Below, piece after piece: positions 17,324 through 26,944 of a stretch of DNA of 53,068 bases. A model generated the notes under the pieces. It saw only the letters and a list, made by a program, of their open reading frames with translations. It was not told the origin of the DNA and searched no databases. The stretch comes from CBFIDA01 sp965661085 (GTDB lineage Bacteria > Pseudomonadota > Gammaproteobacteria > Comchoanobacterales > Comchoanobacteraceae). Each line of letters opens with the position of its first letter. The stretch's first letter is position 1. The position numbers and the translations under genes are program-made. The DNA is taken from NCBI GenBank assembly GCA_965661085.1, contig CBFIDA010000009.1, positions 1-53,068 on the forward strand, written 5' to 3'.

Positions 17324-19270
17324 TCAAGTGCGATGTCTTTGAAAGTCACAAATTTGCTGAAAAAAATTCAGTGATTCAGGATTTGTCATTGCGTCAACAT
17401 GTTGGATGGGTCTGCCGTTACAGCAATCCCTGATCAATGTTTCCATCAATTTGCCTGAGTACGTAAAAGGCAGATCAGGCGCTTGAATGATGGCATCGGG
17501 GACATGTCTTGGAGAACATTGTGTGCGTATCAATGCAACGATTTCATGTTTGTGTGTTTGCGACAGGGGTTGTGCGCCCTTTGTTTTCACAAAGAGCACC
17601 ATCCAATCGGATTGTTGCTGTTTGACCATCACAGCGGCACACACATCGATGCATGGCAGTGTGCTGATGACGTCGTACAATTCTGCAGTGCCGATGCGCA
17701 CGCCTTTGGGATTGAGTACAGCATCCAAGCGCCCCAGCATCTTGAGGTTGCCCTGTTCGTTCATTTTCGCACAATCGCCATGCCACCATATGGTGTCTTT
17801 GGTTTTAAAATAACTGGCTAGATAAATTTCATGGGTGGTATCGTTCAAAAAATGTGTGGGCATGCTTGGACAGACAGCATGACAGGTCAATTCACCTTCT
17901 TGGTTCAGGAGTGATGTGGCATGCGCATTTGAAACACGCACATCCATGCCTAAGCCAATTGAAGTGATGTGGCCTGCATGCACTGGCAATAGAGGATTGC
18001 CAAGGGCAAAACAAGACAAGATATCGGTGCCGCCGGTGATCGATTCCAACCTCAGATGCGGCCAATGCTTATGAACAAAAGTATAACTGTGTTCATACAA
18101 CGGTGCACCTGTAGACAGGATGGCTTGTGTGGTGTTTAAACAGCCTGGTGGCAACGATGCATCCGATTGCTCAAGGGATTGAAGATACCCTGCGCTGACG
18201 CCCAGATGTGTCACGCCAATTTCATCGGCAAGCCTCAAGATGTGTGTTGGTGTTGGGTAAAAGGGATGGCCATCATGTAAGCAAATGGTGACACCAGAAG
18301 CCATCGCAGCCAATTGCCAATTCCACATCATCCAACCACACTGAGTCACATACAGGAGTCGATCATTGGGGGCCATGTTCAAATGCAGTTGATGTTCTTT
18401 CATCTGTTGGAGCAGCACATTGCCGGCTCCATGCACCATGCATTTGGGTCGCCCGGTCGTTCCAGAAGAAAATGCAATGATCAAAGGATGGTTGAATGGC
18501 AGCGCTGGGAACATGAAAGATGCATGAGGGGGGATGGTCCGATCCAGGCGGTGCCATGTGGCGCCATCCTGATCCTTTTCCTCCCAGGTTTCATCCACAC
18601 ACAACCATTGGTGCGTTGTCGGAAGACTGTTGGCCAGTGCTTTGATCTTTTTTAATATGGAAAAGGATCGACCTTTATAGGTGTATGCGCAAGAAAAACA
18701 GATCAACTTGGGTGCAACTTGGGACAAGCGAGACAACAAGGCTGTATCACCAAGCTCCACGCCGCACGATGTCCATATGGCACCTTGGGCAGCAGCCGCC
18801 AAATGCAAGACAACAGTATCCAATCAATTGGGCAATATCCGAGCCACAACATCATGTTGACCAATCTGCATGGATTTGAATTGCGCGATTGCTTGCATCA
18901 CTCTATGTTTGATGTCACCGCGTGTGAAACGATGTGCAATGCCAGCTTCGTCCGTTTCAATCAGAACCACTGCATCATCAGCACCAGACAAACACATTTC
19001 AGCAAAATTACACCTGCCATCTTCAAAGAAACGACCATAAGGTGGATGAGGCAAACGACGGAGTGTTTGTTTGGGGGGCGTATGCCATTTGAAACCACAA
19101 AATGTTGCACACATGAGCCAAAAATCACATGGATGTTGAATGCTCCATGCATGCAAACTTGGCCAGTCGGTCACATGTGGGTGTTGGGCTTGAACATGCA
19201 TCATGAATTTAAACATTTTACTGGATGCCACAACGTCTTCACCAGGGGTGTACAGCACGGGTATTGACAT
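17324..19270 (-). pseudogene. aacS: Acetoacetyl-CoA synthetase, interrupted by one in-frame TGA
   Basis: Acetoacetyl-CoA synthetase activates acetoacetate with ATP and CoA. The N-terminal part (19270-18824, 148 codons) ends QHDVVARILPN. A TGA at 18826-18824 follows, and the same frame continues for 499 codons from LDTVVLHLAAAAQGAIWTS. The sum, about 648 codons, is the full family length, and homologues read straight through here (LPN, two or three residues, then TVV). The C-terminal part has the AMP-forming P-loop FSSGTTGRPKCMVHG, TQCGWMMWNW and the C-terminal ACODE-like end FTYSGKLMETLI. AAGGA lies before the 19270 start. TGA is a normal stop in neighbouring genes, so a nonsense mutation or base error is the simplest reading. 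Confidence 0.85.
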
Positions 19271-19306
19271 GATCGGTCCTTGAAAACAGTCTTGGTATTG
19301 GGCTCT

Positions 19307-19321
19307 GAACCTGTCAGGTTC
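19307..19321. promoter_or_regulatory. Perfect 15-bp palindrome between aacS and trxB
   Basis: GAACCTG and CAGGTTC flank a single T, in the divergent intergenic region 36 bases before aacS and 124 bases before trxB. The centre is too short for an RNA hairpin of full length, so a dimeric regulator's operator is more likely. The regulator is unknown. Nothing else is recognisable in 19271-19445. Confidence 0.45.
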
Positions 19322-19445
19322 TCCTCATCATGTCACAGATTTGATGTATGACACAAGTTCGCACTCAACCATGGGTATGTTTCGATGCGCGTAAGGCTCG
19401 CCAGCATGGCATTTTTCATTTATGCTATGGGTTCTGTTTGACACC

Positions 19446-20432
19446 ATGGAGCGTATTTTGGCCGACTTAAAAAACACACAACATCACAACCTGATCATCC
19501 TGGGTTCTGGTCCTGCTGGCTACTCAGCAGCGGTTTATGCAGCCCGTGCCAACCTTAAGCCTGTTTTGATTGCAGGCATGGAAAAGGGTGGCCAGTTGAT
19601 GAAAACCACCGATGTTGATAATTGGCCAGGCGATGCACACGGACTTTTGGGGCCTGATTTGATGCACCGTATGGAACAACATGCTTTGCGGTTTGGCGTT
19701 GAGATCATTTCAGACCACATTCAATCGGTTTCGCTTTCAGAGCGTCCGCTTGTTTTGAACGGGCACGATACGCAATACACCTGCGATGCACTGATCATTG
19801 CAACAGGTGCATCTGCCAAGTGGCTCAATCTGCCATCGGAGCAAGCATTTTCTGGTCGTGGTGTGTCGGCATGTGCAACATGCGATGGTTTCTTTTTTAA
19901 ACAACAAGATGTTGTTGTGGTTGGCGGTGGCAACACCGCTGTTGAAGAAGCGCTCTATTTGTCGAACATTGCACGAAAGGTCACCTTGGTGCACCGCCGT
20001 GATCAGCTCCGCTCAGAAAAAATACTGATTGATAAGCTCATGAAAAAAGTCGAGCAGGGCAACATAAACATCGCATGGCATCATGTGGTCGATGAGATAT
20101 TGGGCGATGATGATGGCGTGACAGGCATTCGTTTGAAGCATACTTTGGAGGATCAGACCCAGACATTGGATGTCTCTGGTGTTTTCATTGCCATCGGTCA
20201 TACCCCCAACACAGCCATTTTCGATGGTCAATTGAACATGTCGGGCGGATACATCGTGGTTCAAGCCAACCAAGGCATGAATGCGACAGCCACGAGTGTG
20301 CCCGGTGTTTTTGCGGCTGGAGACGTCATGGACCACACCTATCGTCAAGCGATCACCTCGGCAGGCACGGGTTGCATGGCAGCCTTGGATGCCGAACGTT
20401 ATCTGGATGAACTTGTACAGACCCAAGGCTGA
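19446..20432 (+). CDS. trxB: Thioredoxin reductase
   Basis: This FAD/NADPH enzyme reduces thioredoxin. The product of 328 residues has the FAD motif LGSGPAG (about 19-25), the redox pair CATC (143-146) in SACATCDGFF, the NADPH motif VVGGGNTAVEEALYL, and the C-terminal FAD segment GVFAAGDVMD followed by YRQAITSAGTGCMAALDAE. GMEKGGQLMKTTDVDNWPGD is nearly as in E. coli. The in-frame ATG at 19422 is an alternative start; neither has a strong Shine-Dalgarno sequence. The gene converges with mvaB. Confidence 0.96.
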   Translation: MERILADLKNTQHHNLIILGSGPAGYSAAVYAARANLKPVLIAGMEKGGQLMKTTDVDNWPGDAHGLLGPDLMHRMEQHALRFGVEIISDHIQSVSLSERPLVLNGHDTQYTCDALIIATGASAKWLNLPSEQAFSGRGVSACATCDGFFFKQQDVVVVGGGNTAVEEALYLSNIARKVTLVHRRDQLRSEKILIDKLMKKVEQGNINIAWHHVVDEILGDDDGVTGIRLKHTLEDQTQTLDVSGVFIAIGHTPNTAIFDGQLNMSGGYIVVQANQGMNATATSVPGVFAAGDVMDHTYRQAITSAGTGCMAALDAERYLDELVQTQG

Positions 20433-20454
20433 TTCATGGTCCCTTCTAATGGGC

Positions 20455-21306
20455 TCATTCTGTTTTGAGATGGGCCTGAATGATCTCACCAGCTTGCTTG
20501 ACCTTGGCGACATCGATGTGGGTTTCAACACCATGGCGTGTCAGCATTGCCAACACTTTTTCTGTGGCAACATTGCCCTTGGCCCCAGGCGCATAAGGAC
20601 AGCCACCCAAACCAGTGGCAGCACAATCGAGGGTTCGCACGCCCATGTCCAACGCTTCTATGATGTTGGCAATGGCTTGATCATGGGTATCATGAAAATG
20701 CACCGCGATGGATGAAAGGCCAAATTCTGAATCTACAGCCTTCAACAGTTGGCGCGTGCGCTGTGGTGTTGTTGTCCCCAGAGTATCGCCCAGTGCGCAT
20801 TCATCGGCGCCCATCTTGAACAGTTGATGCATCATTTTCAGTGTGGATGCGATAGACACACTGCCTTCATATGGACAATCCCAGGCACAAGAAAGATACA
20901 CGCGCGACGTCACATGGCCACATGCTTGCTGTAAAAGACGATAGCGTTCAAGGCTACCTTCGGGTGTGCAGGCAATGTTGGCATGACAGAATGCTTTCGA
21001 CGCTGATGTAAAAAAAGCATGACGTTGAAACTCAAAGGCTGAGGCACGCTCAAAACCTTCGAGGTTCGGGATCAAACATTCATACGAGACATCTGATGGC
21101 CATGGCAATGTTTGGCACAATGCCTCTGCATCACGCATTTGGGGTATCTTATCGGGTGCAACAAAGGCGGTCACTTCAATGCGTTTGAGGCCAGCCTCGA
21201 TGAGGGCTTGCACCAATGCAGCTTTCACCTGTGTTGGAATCCATGTTTCAATGTTTTGGAGGCCATCTCTTGGACTGACCTCCACCAATGTGATTGCATC
21301 TGTCAT
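20455..21306 (-). CDS. mvaB: Hydroxymethylglutaryl-CoA lyase
   Basis: This lyase splits HMG-CoA into acetoacetate and acetyl-CoA, the final step of leucine degradation. The 283-residue product is a TIM-barrel of the DRE-metallolyase group. It shows EVSPRDGLQN at the N-terminus, the metal-binding HFHDTHDQAIAN, GDTLGTTTP, and the signature GLGGCPYAPGAKGN with the catalytic cysteine. AGGACG lies before the ATG. It is 39 bases after the deaminase-like gene on the same strand and about 13 kb from the liu cluster. Confidence 0.94.
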   Translation of the reverse strand: MTDAITLVEVSPRDGLQNIETWIPTQVKAALVQALIEAGLKRIEVTAFVAPDKIPQMRDAEALCQTLPWPSDVSYECLIPNLEGFERASAFEFQRHAFFTSASKAFCHANIACTPEGSLERYRLLQQACGHVTSRVYLSCAWDCPYEGSVSIASTLKMMHQLFKMGADECALGDTLGTTTPQRTRQLLKAVDSEFGLSSIAVHFHDTHDQAIANIIEALDMGVRTLDCAATGLGGCPYAPGAKGNVATEKVLAMLTRHGVETHIDVAKVKQAGEIIQAHLKTE

Positions 21307-21345
21307 AAAACGTCCTGTCAGGTCGGGTGGCTAAGAAAGACTCGG

Positions 21346-22653
21346 TTAAGCAAATGGGGCTGTTTTGTCTTGCCAGGTCTGTGCCAACGATTGCAACCAA
21401 GTTGCATCAAGATCCGTCCATTGTCCGTGTTGCAATTTGTGGTGTCCAGCAATCCATACATCCTGTATTTGGCGACTGTTGCAGGCATACACCACCTGTG
21501 CAATGGGGTGATGGTGTGGATATGTGTTGGGGTGATCCAGATCAATGGTGATCATGTCAGCCTGTTTGCCTGGCATCAAGCTGCCAATAGAGTCTGATAG
21601 CCCAAGGCACTCAGCGCCACCCATGGTTGCCATACGGAGCACCTCTAAGGCAGTCATGGTGGTTGGATCTTGTTTGCGACCTTTGGTCAACAGAGCCAGG
21701 GTCCGTGCTTCGGACAACAAATCGAGGTCATTGTTGCTCGCCGCACCATCGGTGCCCAAGCCCACGGTCAACCCAGCATGCAAATAACGTGGCACATCAC
21801 AGATGCCAGAACCGAGTTTGAGATTGGCATCACTGCAGGTCACGATCCGACAGCCTTGTTCCGACAGCAATGCCATGTCCTCATCGGCGGTGTGCACCAT
21901 ATGTACAGCAATCAAATCATCGCTCAGCAAACCGAAACGATGCAATCGTTGAATGGGGGACATGCCATGTTGCTGATGATGTGCCGCAACATCTTCTGCG
22001 CTTTCATTCAAATGTATGTGAATTTTTGCAGGGTGTGATTGATGGAGTGTCTGTAGTCTTTTGAGATCATCATCGGACATCAGATAGGTTGAGTGTGGCG
22101 CATAACAGAAACGAATGAGGCCTGGATCGGATGCCAGCCTGATGATTTGCTCAGCTTGGTCGAACCAAGACGTGTATCTTTGGTCTGGCATCGGTACTTG
22201 CCCCATCCACAAACCAATCATCGCCCGCATTCCATAGTGTTGTGCCGTTTCAGCTGCGATATCAGATAGAAAATAATGCTCCGAAAAAGTGGTGATGCCA
22301 TTTCGTACCATTTCAGCCATGCCAAGCATCATGCCGTCTCGAATGAACGATTCAGACATCAAGGCTTTTTCAGCAGGCCATATGTGGTCCTCAAGCCACT
22401 TGGCCAAAGGCGCATCGTCCCCCAGCCCACGAAGCAGCACCATGGGGGTGTGCGCATGTGCGTTGACCAAGCCTGGCATGAGCAAGTGTTTGGGGCGAGT
22501 CAACACCTGATGGCTGTCTACCTGAGCAAGCAAGCTTTCAGCTGGGCCAATGTCTTGAATGATGCCATCGGCCATCAACACGCCATGCCCCGACAACAAA
22601 GGCTGATCTGGGGCCATGGTGAGTATCCATTCGGGTAAAATCAATTGCTGCAT
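21346..22653 (-). CDS. mtaD: Amidohydrolase, probable 5'-methylthioadenosine/S-adenosylhomocysteine deaminase
   Basis: The 435-residue product belongs to the metal-dependent TRZ/ATZ amidohydrolases. Metal ligands and active-site residues lie in LMPGLVNAHAHTPMVLLRG, HIHLNESAED, VHMVHT, and GLGTDGAASNNDLDLLSEA. The C-terminal ADMITIDLDHPNT is also typical. MTA/SAH deaminase is the best match by overall pattern, but a related amino-purine or pyrimidine deaminase is possible. The segment usually reading HCPxSNLKL is CSDANLKLGSG here. AGGA lies 7 bases before the ATG. Confidence 0.78.
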   Translation of the reverse strand: MQQLILPEWILTMAPDQPLLSGHGVLMADGIIQDIGPAESLLAQVDSHQVLTRPKHLLMPGLVNAHAHTPMVLLRGLGDDAPLAKWLEDHIWPAEKALMSESFIRDGMMLGMAEMVRNGITTFSEHYFLSDIAAETAQHYGMRAMIGLWMGQVPMPDQRYTSWFDQAEQIIRLASDPGLIRFCYAPHSTYLMSDDDLKRLQTLHQSHPAKIHIHLNESAEDVAAHHQQHGMSPIQRLHRFGLLSDDLIAVHMVHTADEDMALLSEQGCRIVTCSDANLKLGSGICDVPRYLHAGLTVGLGTDGAASNNDLDLLSEARTLALLTKGRKQDPTTMTALEVLRMATMGGAECLGLSDSIGSLMPGKQADMITIDLDHPNTYPHHHPIAQVVYACNSRQIQDVWIAGHHKLQHGQWTDLDATWLQSLAQTWQDKTAPFA

Positions 22654-23088
22654 TTTGTGTCCTCAGTCGATGCTCTGGTGTGCATGCACTTGATGCAATC
22701 ATAACGCATTGCTTCTGCAATCTCATCATTTTATATTTTTTAAGCACTGGACAACAATGTGAGCACTTTGCTTCAGCATTGGCAACGATTGCAACACGTG
22801 CCAACGCCGATTTGGCAAATGATGCGGGTGAGGCTTCATTGGACTGGGGCAGGAGGGGCTACTGTCACTTCGTGATATGATGATCCAACATCTGTGGGGG
22901 GATTGAAACGTTGTGATCATGCCGGTGTACGAACTGGGCGCGCTCACAATGTGTGCAGCTCACAACATCCATCATGCATCGATGTTGCATATGGTTCTAC
23001 AATGAGAATAAAAGTTTCATAACATCTTGTTGCTTATATTGTCTTTTTGGGTTAGATTCACCATGGTTATGTCAAAAGGTTTGTTGTC
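22654..23088. other. Intergenic region of 435 bases without a convincing gene
   Basis: Short frames here look like chance. The last 50 bases, in the frame of the following gene, extend its hydrophobic N-terminus back to a stop at 23053, so remnants of a longer N-terminus may lie here. No promoter could be assigned. Confidence 0.5.
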
Positions 23089-24108
23089 GTGGGTGTTTGG
23101 GCTTACATTGGGCTTTACTATCAACAGAATCGTCATGGATGGCTGTATGTGTTGTCGGTTTTGGCATGCATTGTGCTCGGCTTGTGGTCAAGCTATCAAT
23201 GCAATTTTCAATTGGGCTTGATGTTTTCGATGTTTGAAGCCCACAATCTGATGGGTTTTTACCACTGCGTGATCATGTTGTCGCTGTCGTCCATCGGTTT
23301 GGTGGGCTGCCTTTTTTGCGTGCAGGTGCTGATGGGATTGATGCGCATTGCCATGATTGAATTCTATACGACACATTTTCCCACGAAGAACAAACACACA
23401 AAACAGTGTGCACACATCATCAGCACCAATATTCCACAAATGACATTGCAGTGGATGGTTGTCCAAGATTTGTTTGAGTTGGTATTGAAGGCAATCATGT
23501 ATGGTTATATCATTTATACCCTGGTGCCAGATGACCCACGTAGCTTTTTTGGTTATGCGCTCACCATACATAAACCTATATTTTGGATGATTGGCATCTA
23601 CACCACTTTGCTGTTTGTGTGTGTTGCCATCGCGTTGCATTTTTACAATGCAGCCAACACCAGCAACAAAGCCAAACAATCTCAGTTCAATCAGGCCGTT
23701 GCGCTCGATGAAAACGATGAGTCTTACAAAAAAAAATTCATCAGTAGTTTCATGGACATACTGAAGACATACAGCGTATACAGTGCATTGTTGATGTTGG
23801 GTCATATATCCTCAACCATTCTACCATGGGTGATGGTGGGGTATGCATTCTTTCAAGGTATGATTCCACTTTCGGCCCTGATGCAAGTGTGCCATGCCTT
23901 GCATGCTTTCATGCATACATGCATGCGCTTTTTGGAGAAATCTCGACGCCTGTCTGATTTTAATACGCATGCAACCTTGTGTGTAGAAGCTTACAATCAA
24001 TCAAGTGGTTCCCTTGAAAAAAAAGACACTCAAGAGCGGTCAAAGATGAGGATCCCAGGGCGGCCGACAAGTCTGGATTCGGTCGTGGGACAGTCGGCTA
24101 AAGCTTGA
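23089..24108 (+). CDS. SbmA/BacA-like multi-pass membrane protein, N-terminally short
   Basis: The 339-residue product has about six hydrophobic segments and no ATPase domain. By recall, its order of landmarks follows the SbmA/BacA peptide importers. These are NRHGWLYVLSVLACIVLG (family: PHxWQxWSILG), MRIAMIEFYTTHF (family: WRTAMNEYY), FNQAVALDENDES (family: YRKELVYGEDD), and GMIPLSALMQVCHALHAFM (family: ITLGLMTQITNVFGQV). The family is about 400 residues, so some 60 N-terminal residues are missing. The start is GTG with AAAGG about 9 bases upstream. SbmA/BacA proteins import peptides across the inner membrane. It could be a decaying copy. Confidence 0.6.
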   Translation: MGVWAYIGLYYQQNRHGWLYVLSVLACIVLGLWSSYQCNFQLGLMFSMFEAHNLMGFYHCVIMLSLSSIGLVGCLFCVQVLMGLMRIAMIEFYTTHFPTKNKHTKQCAHIISTNIPQMTLQWMVVQDLFELVLKAIMYGYIIYTLVPDDPRSFFGYALTIHKPIFWMIGIYTTLLFVCVAIALHFYNAANTSNKAKQSQFNQAVALDENDESYKKKFISSFMDILKTYSVYSALLMLGHISSTILPWVMVGYAFFQGMIPLSALMQVCHALHAFMHTCMRFLEKSRRLSDFNTHATLCVEAYNQSSGSLEKKDTQERSKMRIPGRPTSLDSVVGQSAKA

Positions 24109-24200
24109 AAAACTGAGCAGCGGTAAATAAATCGCGTGCATTGCCCAATGTGAGTGGGGGAGTGCATGTGGACTCAAAGCGATGACAAGTCAGCATGCGT

Positions 24201-24226
24201 GCACATCTGTATGTGCGGGTTTTTTT
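24201..24226 (+). terminator. Rho-independent terminator after the SbmA/BacA-like gene
   Basis: GCACAT-CTGT-ATGTGC forms a 6-bp stem, then GGG and seven T. It lies 92 bases after the stop codon and ahead of the gyrA promoter. Confidence 0.8.
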
Positions 24227-24307
24227 AATAAGGTTGGATTGCTGTACCAGCATGTAAAGAAGCGCAGATGGCTGGGCTTTGGTGGGATAAAGAAATCACT
24301 TTATTGC

Positions 24308-24336
24308 TTTAAGCGCGGCAGATAATCGGCTATAAT
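24308..24336 (+). promoter_or_regulatory. Likely gyrA promoter
   Basis: A perfect -10 box TATAAT (24331-24336) stands 31 bases before the gyrA ATG. The -35 region is weak: TTTAAG is at 17-base spacing. Confidence 0.6.
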
Positions 24337-24367
24337 TTGCACTTTGAATCCAACCGAGTCAAAGTTT

Positions 24368-26944
24368 ATGACCTCTGATTTTGCCAAATCTGTCGTCCCG
24401 GTGCCTGTTGAGCAGGAGCTCAAGCAGTCTTACATCAATTATGCCATGAGTGTCATTGTCATGCGGGCGTTGCCCGATGTGCGCGATGGTTTGAAGCCAG
24501 TGCATCGACGTGTGTTGTACGCCATGTATGAACTCAAAAACGATTGGAACAAGGCGCACAAAAAGTCAGCGCGTGTTGTGGGCGATGTGATTGGTAAGTA
24601 TCATCCGCATGGCGACACAGCTGTTTACGATGCCATTGTCAGAATGGCACAAGACTTCTCTATGCGTTATCCCTTGATTGACGGACAAGGTAACTTTGGT
24701 TCGATTGATGGTGACTCTGCAGCCGCCATGCGTTACACAGAAATCAGGATGGCGCGCATCAGCCATGCCTTGCTTGGTGCCCTCGACAAAGAAACCGTCA
24801 CCTTTGTGCCCAATTACGACAACACCGAATTTGCACCAGAAGTGCTGCCAACCCAAGTACCAAACTTGTTGATCAATGGCTCATCGGGCATTGCGGTTGG
24901 CATGGCGACCAACATTCCTCCGCACAACCTGGGTGAAGTGCTTGATGCATGTTTGTTGCTGCTGGATCAACCCGATGCCACCATCGATGACTTGATGCAA
25001 TGCATTCATGGGCCTGACTTTCCAACCGCGGCATTCATCAATGGGCGGCAAGGCATTCGTGATGCCTATCATACTGGACGGGGTAAAATATGGATTCGTT
25101 CCCGTGCCAACATTGAGGAAGACAAATCGGGTAAAGAAAGCATCATCGTCACTGAGTTACCATATCAAGTCAACAAAGCCAGATTGCTCGAGAAAATCAG
25201 CTTGTTGGTGAAAGAAAAGAAAATCGACGGGATCACTGGTCTGCGTGATGAGTCAGACAAAGATGGCATTCGTGTTGTCATTGAAGTCCGCCGTGGGGTG
25301 CATGCAGAAGTCCTGTTGAATCAGCTTTACAAGCAAACGCAATTGCAAGTGGTGTTCGGGATCAACATGGTTGCCTTGGATCGTGGTCATCCCAAATGCA
25401 TGAATCTCAAGCAAATCATACATGCGTTTTTGCAACACAGACAAGAAGTGGTCACACGGCGCACATTGTTTGATTTGCGTAAAGCACGCGATCGTGCACA
25501 TCTCCTAGAAGGATTGGCGTTGTCATTGAGTCATATTGATGCCATTGTGGCTTTGATTAAGGCTGCAAAAACACCTGCTGAAGCCAAGGCGCAACTGTTG
25601 GCTCAAATCTGGGATGCCCAGTACATCATGAAAATGATCTCAAACGATCATGCCATGACACGACCTGAGAAATTGGACGAAGCCTATGGCATTCGAGAGG
25701 GATTTTATCATCTTTCACCACAGCAGGCGCAAGCCATTTTGGATCTGCGATTGCATCGTTTAACAAGCTTGGAGCGTGATAAAATTGAATCTGAATATGC
25801 TGCGCTCATTGAGCAAATTCGATATTATTTGAGCATTTTGCAGAATCATGATGTGCTGCTGAGGGTGATCAAAGAAGAAATGGATGCGTTGCGTCAGCAA
25901 TTTGCTGATGGCCGTAAGACTGAAATCACGGATTTGATCGATCTCAGTCGGGAAGATTTGATTCCAAGAGAAGAAGTTGTGGTCACCTTGTCCAAAGCAG
26001 GGTACATCAAGGTTCAACTGCTTGAGGGCTATCAAGCTCAACGCCGAGGCGGGATGGGCAAATCCTCATCACAAATGAAAGAAGACGATTACATGGCCAT
26101 CCTGGAGGTGGCACATTCTCATGATACCCTTTTGATCTTCACCACAAAAGGTAAGCTGTATTGGAAAAAAGTCTATGAATTGCCCATGGTGTCACGACAA
26201 GCCAAAGGTAAACCCATTGTGAATTTTTTGAATCTTGAGAACGATGAGCACATTTCTGCGATATTGCCCATCAAAACGTTCCAAGATCAGGCCAGCATCA
26301 TGATGGCCACACGTCTTGGCAAAATCAAAAAAGTAGGCCTTGATTTGTTTTCCAGACCCAGAAGCAATGGCATCATTGCCATCGATTTGATAGAGGACGA
26401 TACCTTATTAAATGTTGGGTTGGTGTCTCCCGATCAAGAAATCATGATTTTCTCCAATGCTGGCAAAGTCATTCGCTTTCATGAATCAGAAGTTCGGCAG
26501 ATGGGGCGCAATGCCCAGGGTGTTCGCGCCATCAGGTTGGGTGACGACCAACGTGTGGTGTCCATGATTGTGGTACAAAATGATGCACCCATTCTAACGG
26601 CCACCAAGCGTGGTTATGGCAAACGGACTGCGCTGAATCAATATCGCCAAACCAAGCGTGGTGGCCAGGGTGTGATGTCGATTCAGATCAATGACCGAAA
26701 TAAAGAAGTCGTTGGTGCGCTGCAATTGGATGTCAATGATGAAATCATGATCATCAGCCAAAATGGCAGCATCATTCGAATGCCTGCTGGCGAAGTATCA
26801 TTGATTGGGCGCAATACACAAGGGGTACGCTTGGTTCAATTCAAAGGGCATGAACACATCATTGATTTGAAGCCCATTTATGCCAGCTCAGATGAAAGCG
26901 ATGAAGACGTTCAAGCCTCAAATGATGCTGAGGGCAACACATGA
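24368..26944 (+). CDS. gyrA: DNA gyrase subunit A
   Basis: GyrA is the cleavage-religation subunit of gyrase. The 858-residue product has the catalytic Tyr 123 in AAMRYTEIRMARI and the GyrA-box QRRGGMGK at the start of the C-terminal beta-pinwheel. The quinolone-determining region reads HPHGDTAVYDAI, with Thr where E. coli has Ser 83 and with Asp 87 kept. Thr is common at this site and is not by itself a resistance change. The ATG at 24368 gives the standard N-terminus; a TTG at 24344 lies too near the -10 box. cmk overlaps the stop (ATGA). Confidence 0.97.
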   Translation: MTSDFAKSVVPVPVEQELKQSYINYAMSVIVMRALPDVRDGLKPVHRRVLYAMYELKNDWNKAHKKSARVVGDVIGKYHPHGDTAVYDAIVRMAQDFSMRYPLIDGQGNFGSIDGDSAAAMRYTEIRMARISHALLGALDKETVTFVPNYDNTEFAPEVLPTQVPNLLINGSSGIAVGMATNIPPHNLGEVLDACLLLLDQPDATIDDLMQCIHGPDFPTAAFINGRQGIRDAYHTGRGKIWIRSRANIEEDKSGKESIIVTELPYQVNKARLLEKISLLVKEKKIDGITGLRDESDKDGIRVVIEVRRGVHAEVLLNQLYKQTQLQVVFGINMVALDRGHPKCMNLKQIIHAFLQHRQEVVTRRTLFDLRKARDRAHLLEGLALSLSHIDAIVALIKAAKTPAEAKAQLLAQIWDAQYIMKMISNDHAMTRPEKLDEAYGIREGFYHLSPQQAQAILDLRLHRLTSLERDKIESEYAALIEQIRYYLSILQNHDVLLRVIKEEMDALRQQFADGRKTEITDLIDLSREDLIPREEVVVTLSKAGYIKVQLLEGYQAQRRGGMGKSSSQMKEDDYMAILEVAHSHDTLLIFTTKGKLYWKKVYELPMVSRQAKGKPIVNFLNLENDEHISAILPIKTFQDQASIMMATRLGKIKKVGLDLFSRPRSNGIIAIDLIEDDTLLNVGLVSPDQEIMIFSNAGKVIRFHESEVRQMGRNAQGVRAIRLGDDQRVVSMIVVQNDAPILTATKRGYGKRTALNQYRQTKRGGQGVMSIQINDRNKEVVGALQLDVNDEIMIISQNGSIIRMPAGEVSLIGRNTQGVRLVQFKGHEHIIDLKPIYASSDESDEDVQASNDAEGNT

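Noticed and set aside
17324..19270. TGA in aacS read as selenocysteine or tryptophan
   Set aside because: Other genes here end at TGA, so the code is standard. Homologues have no selenocysteine at this site, and no SECIS-like hairpin was seen just after it.
22953..23237. Small frames before the SbmA/BacA-like gene as its missing N-terminus
   Set aside because: No frame gave a convincing match to the family's first 60 residues, so truncation was reported instead of a frameshift.
24440..24720. Quinolone-resistance change in GyrA
   Set aside because: The Thr at the E. coli Ser83 position is the normal residue in many bacteria, and Asp87 is kept.
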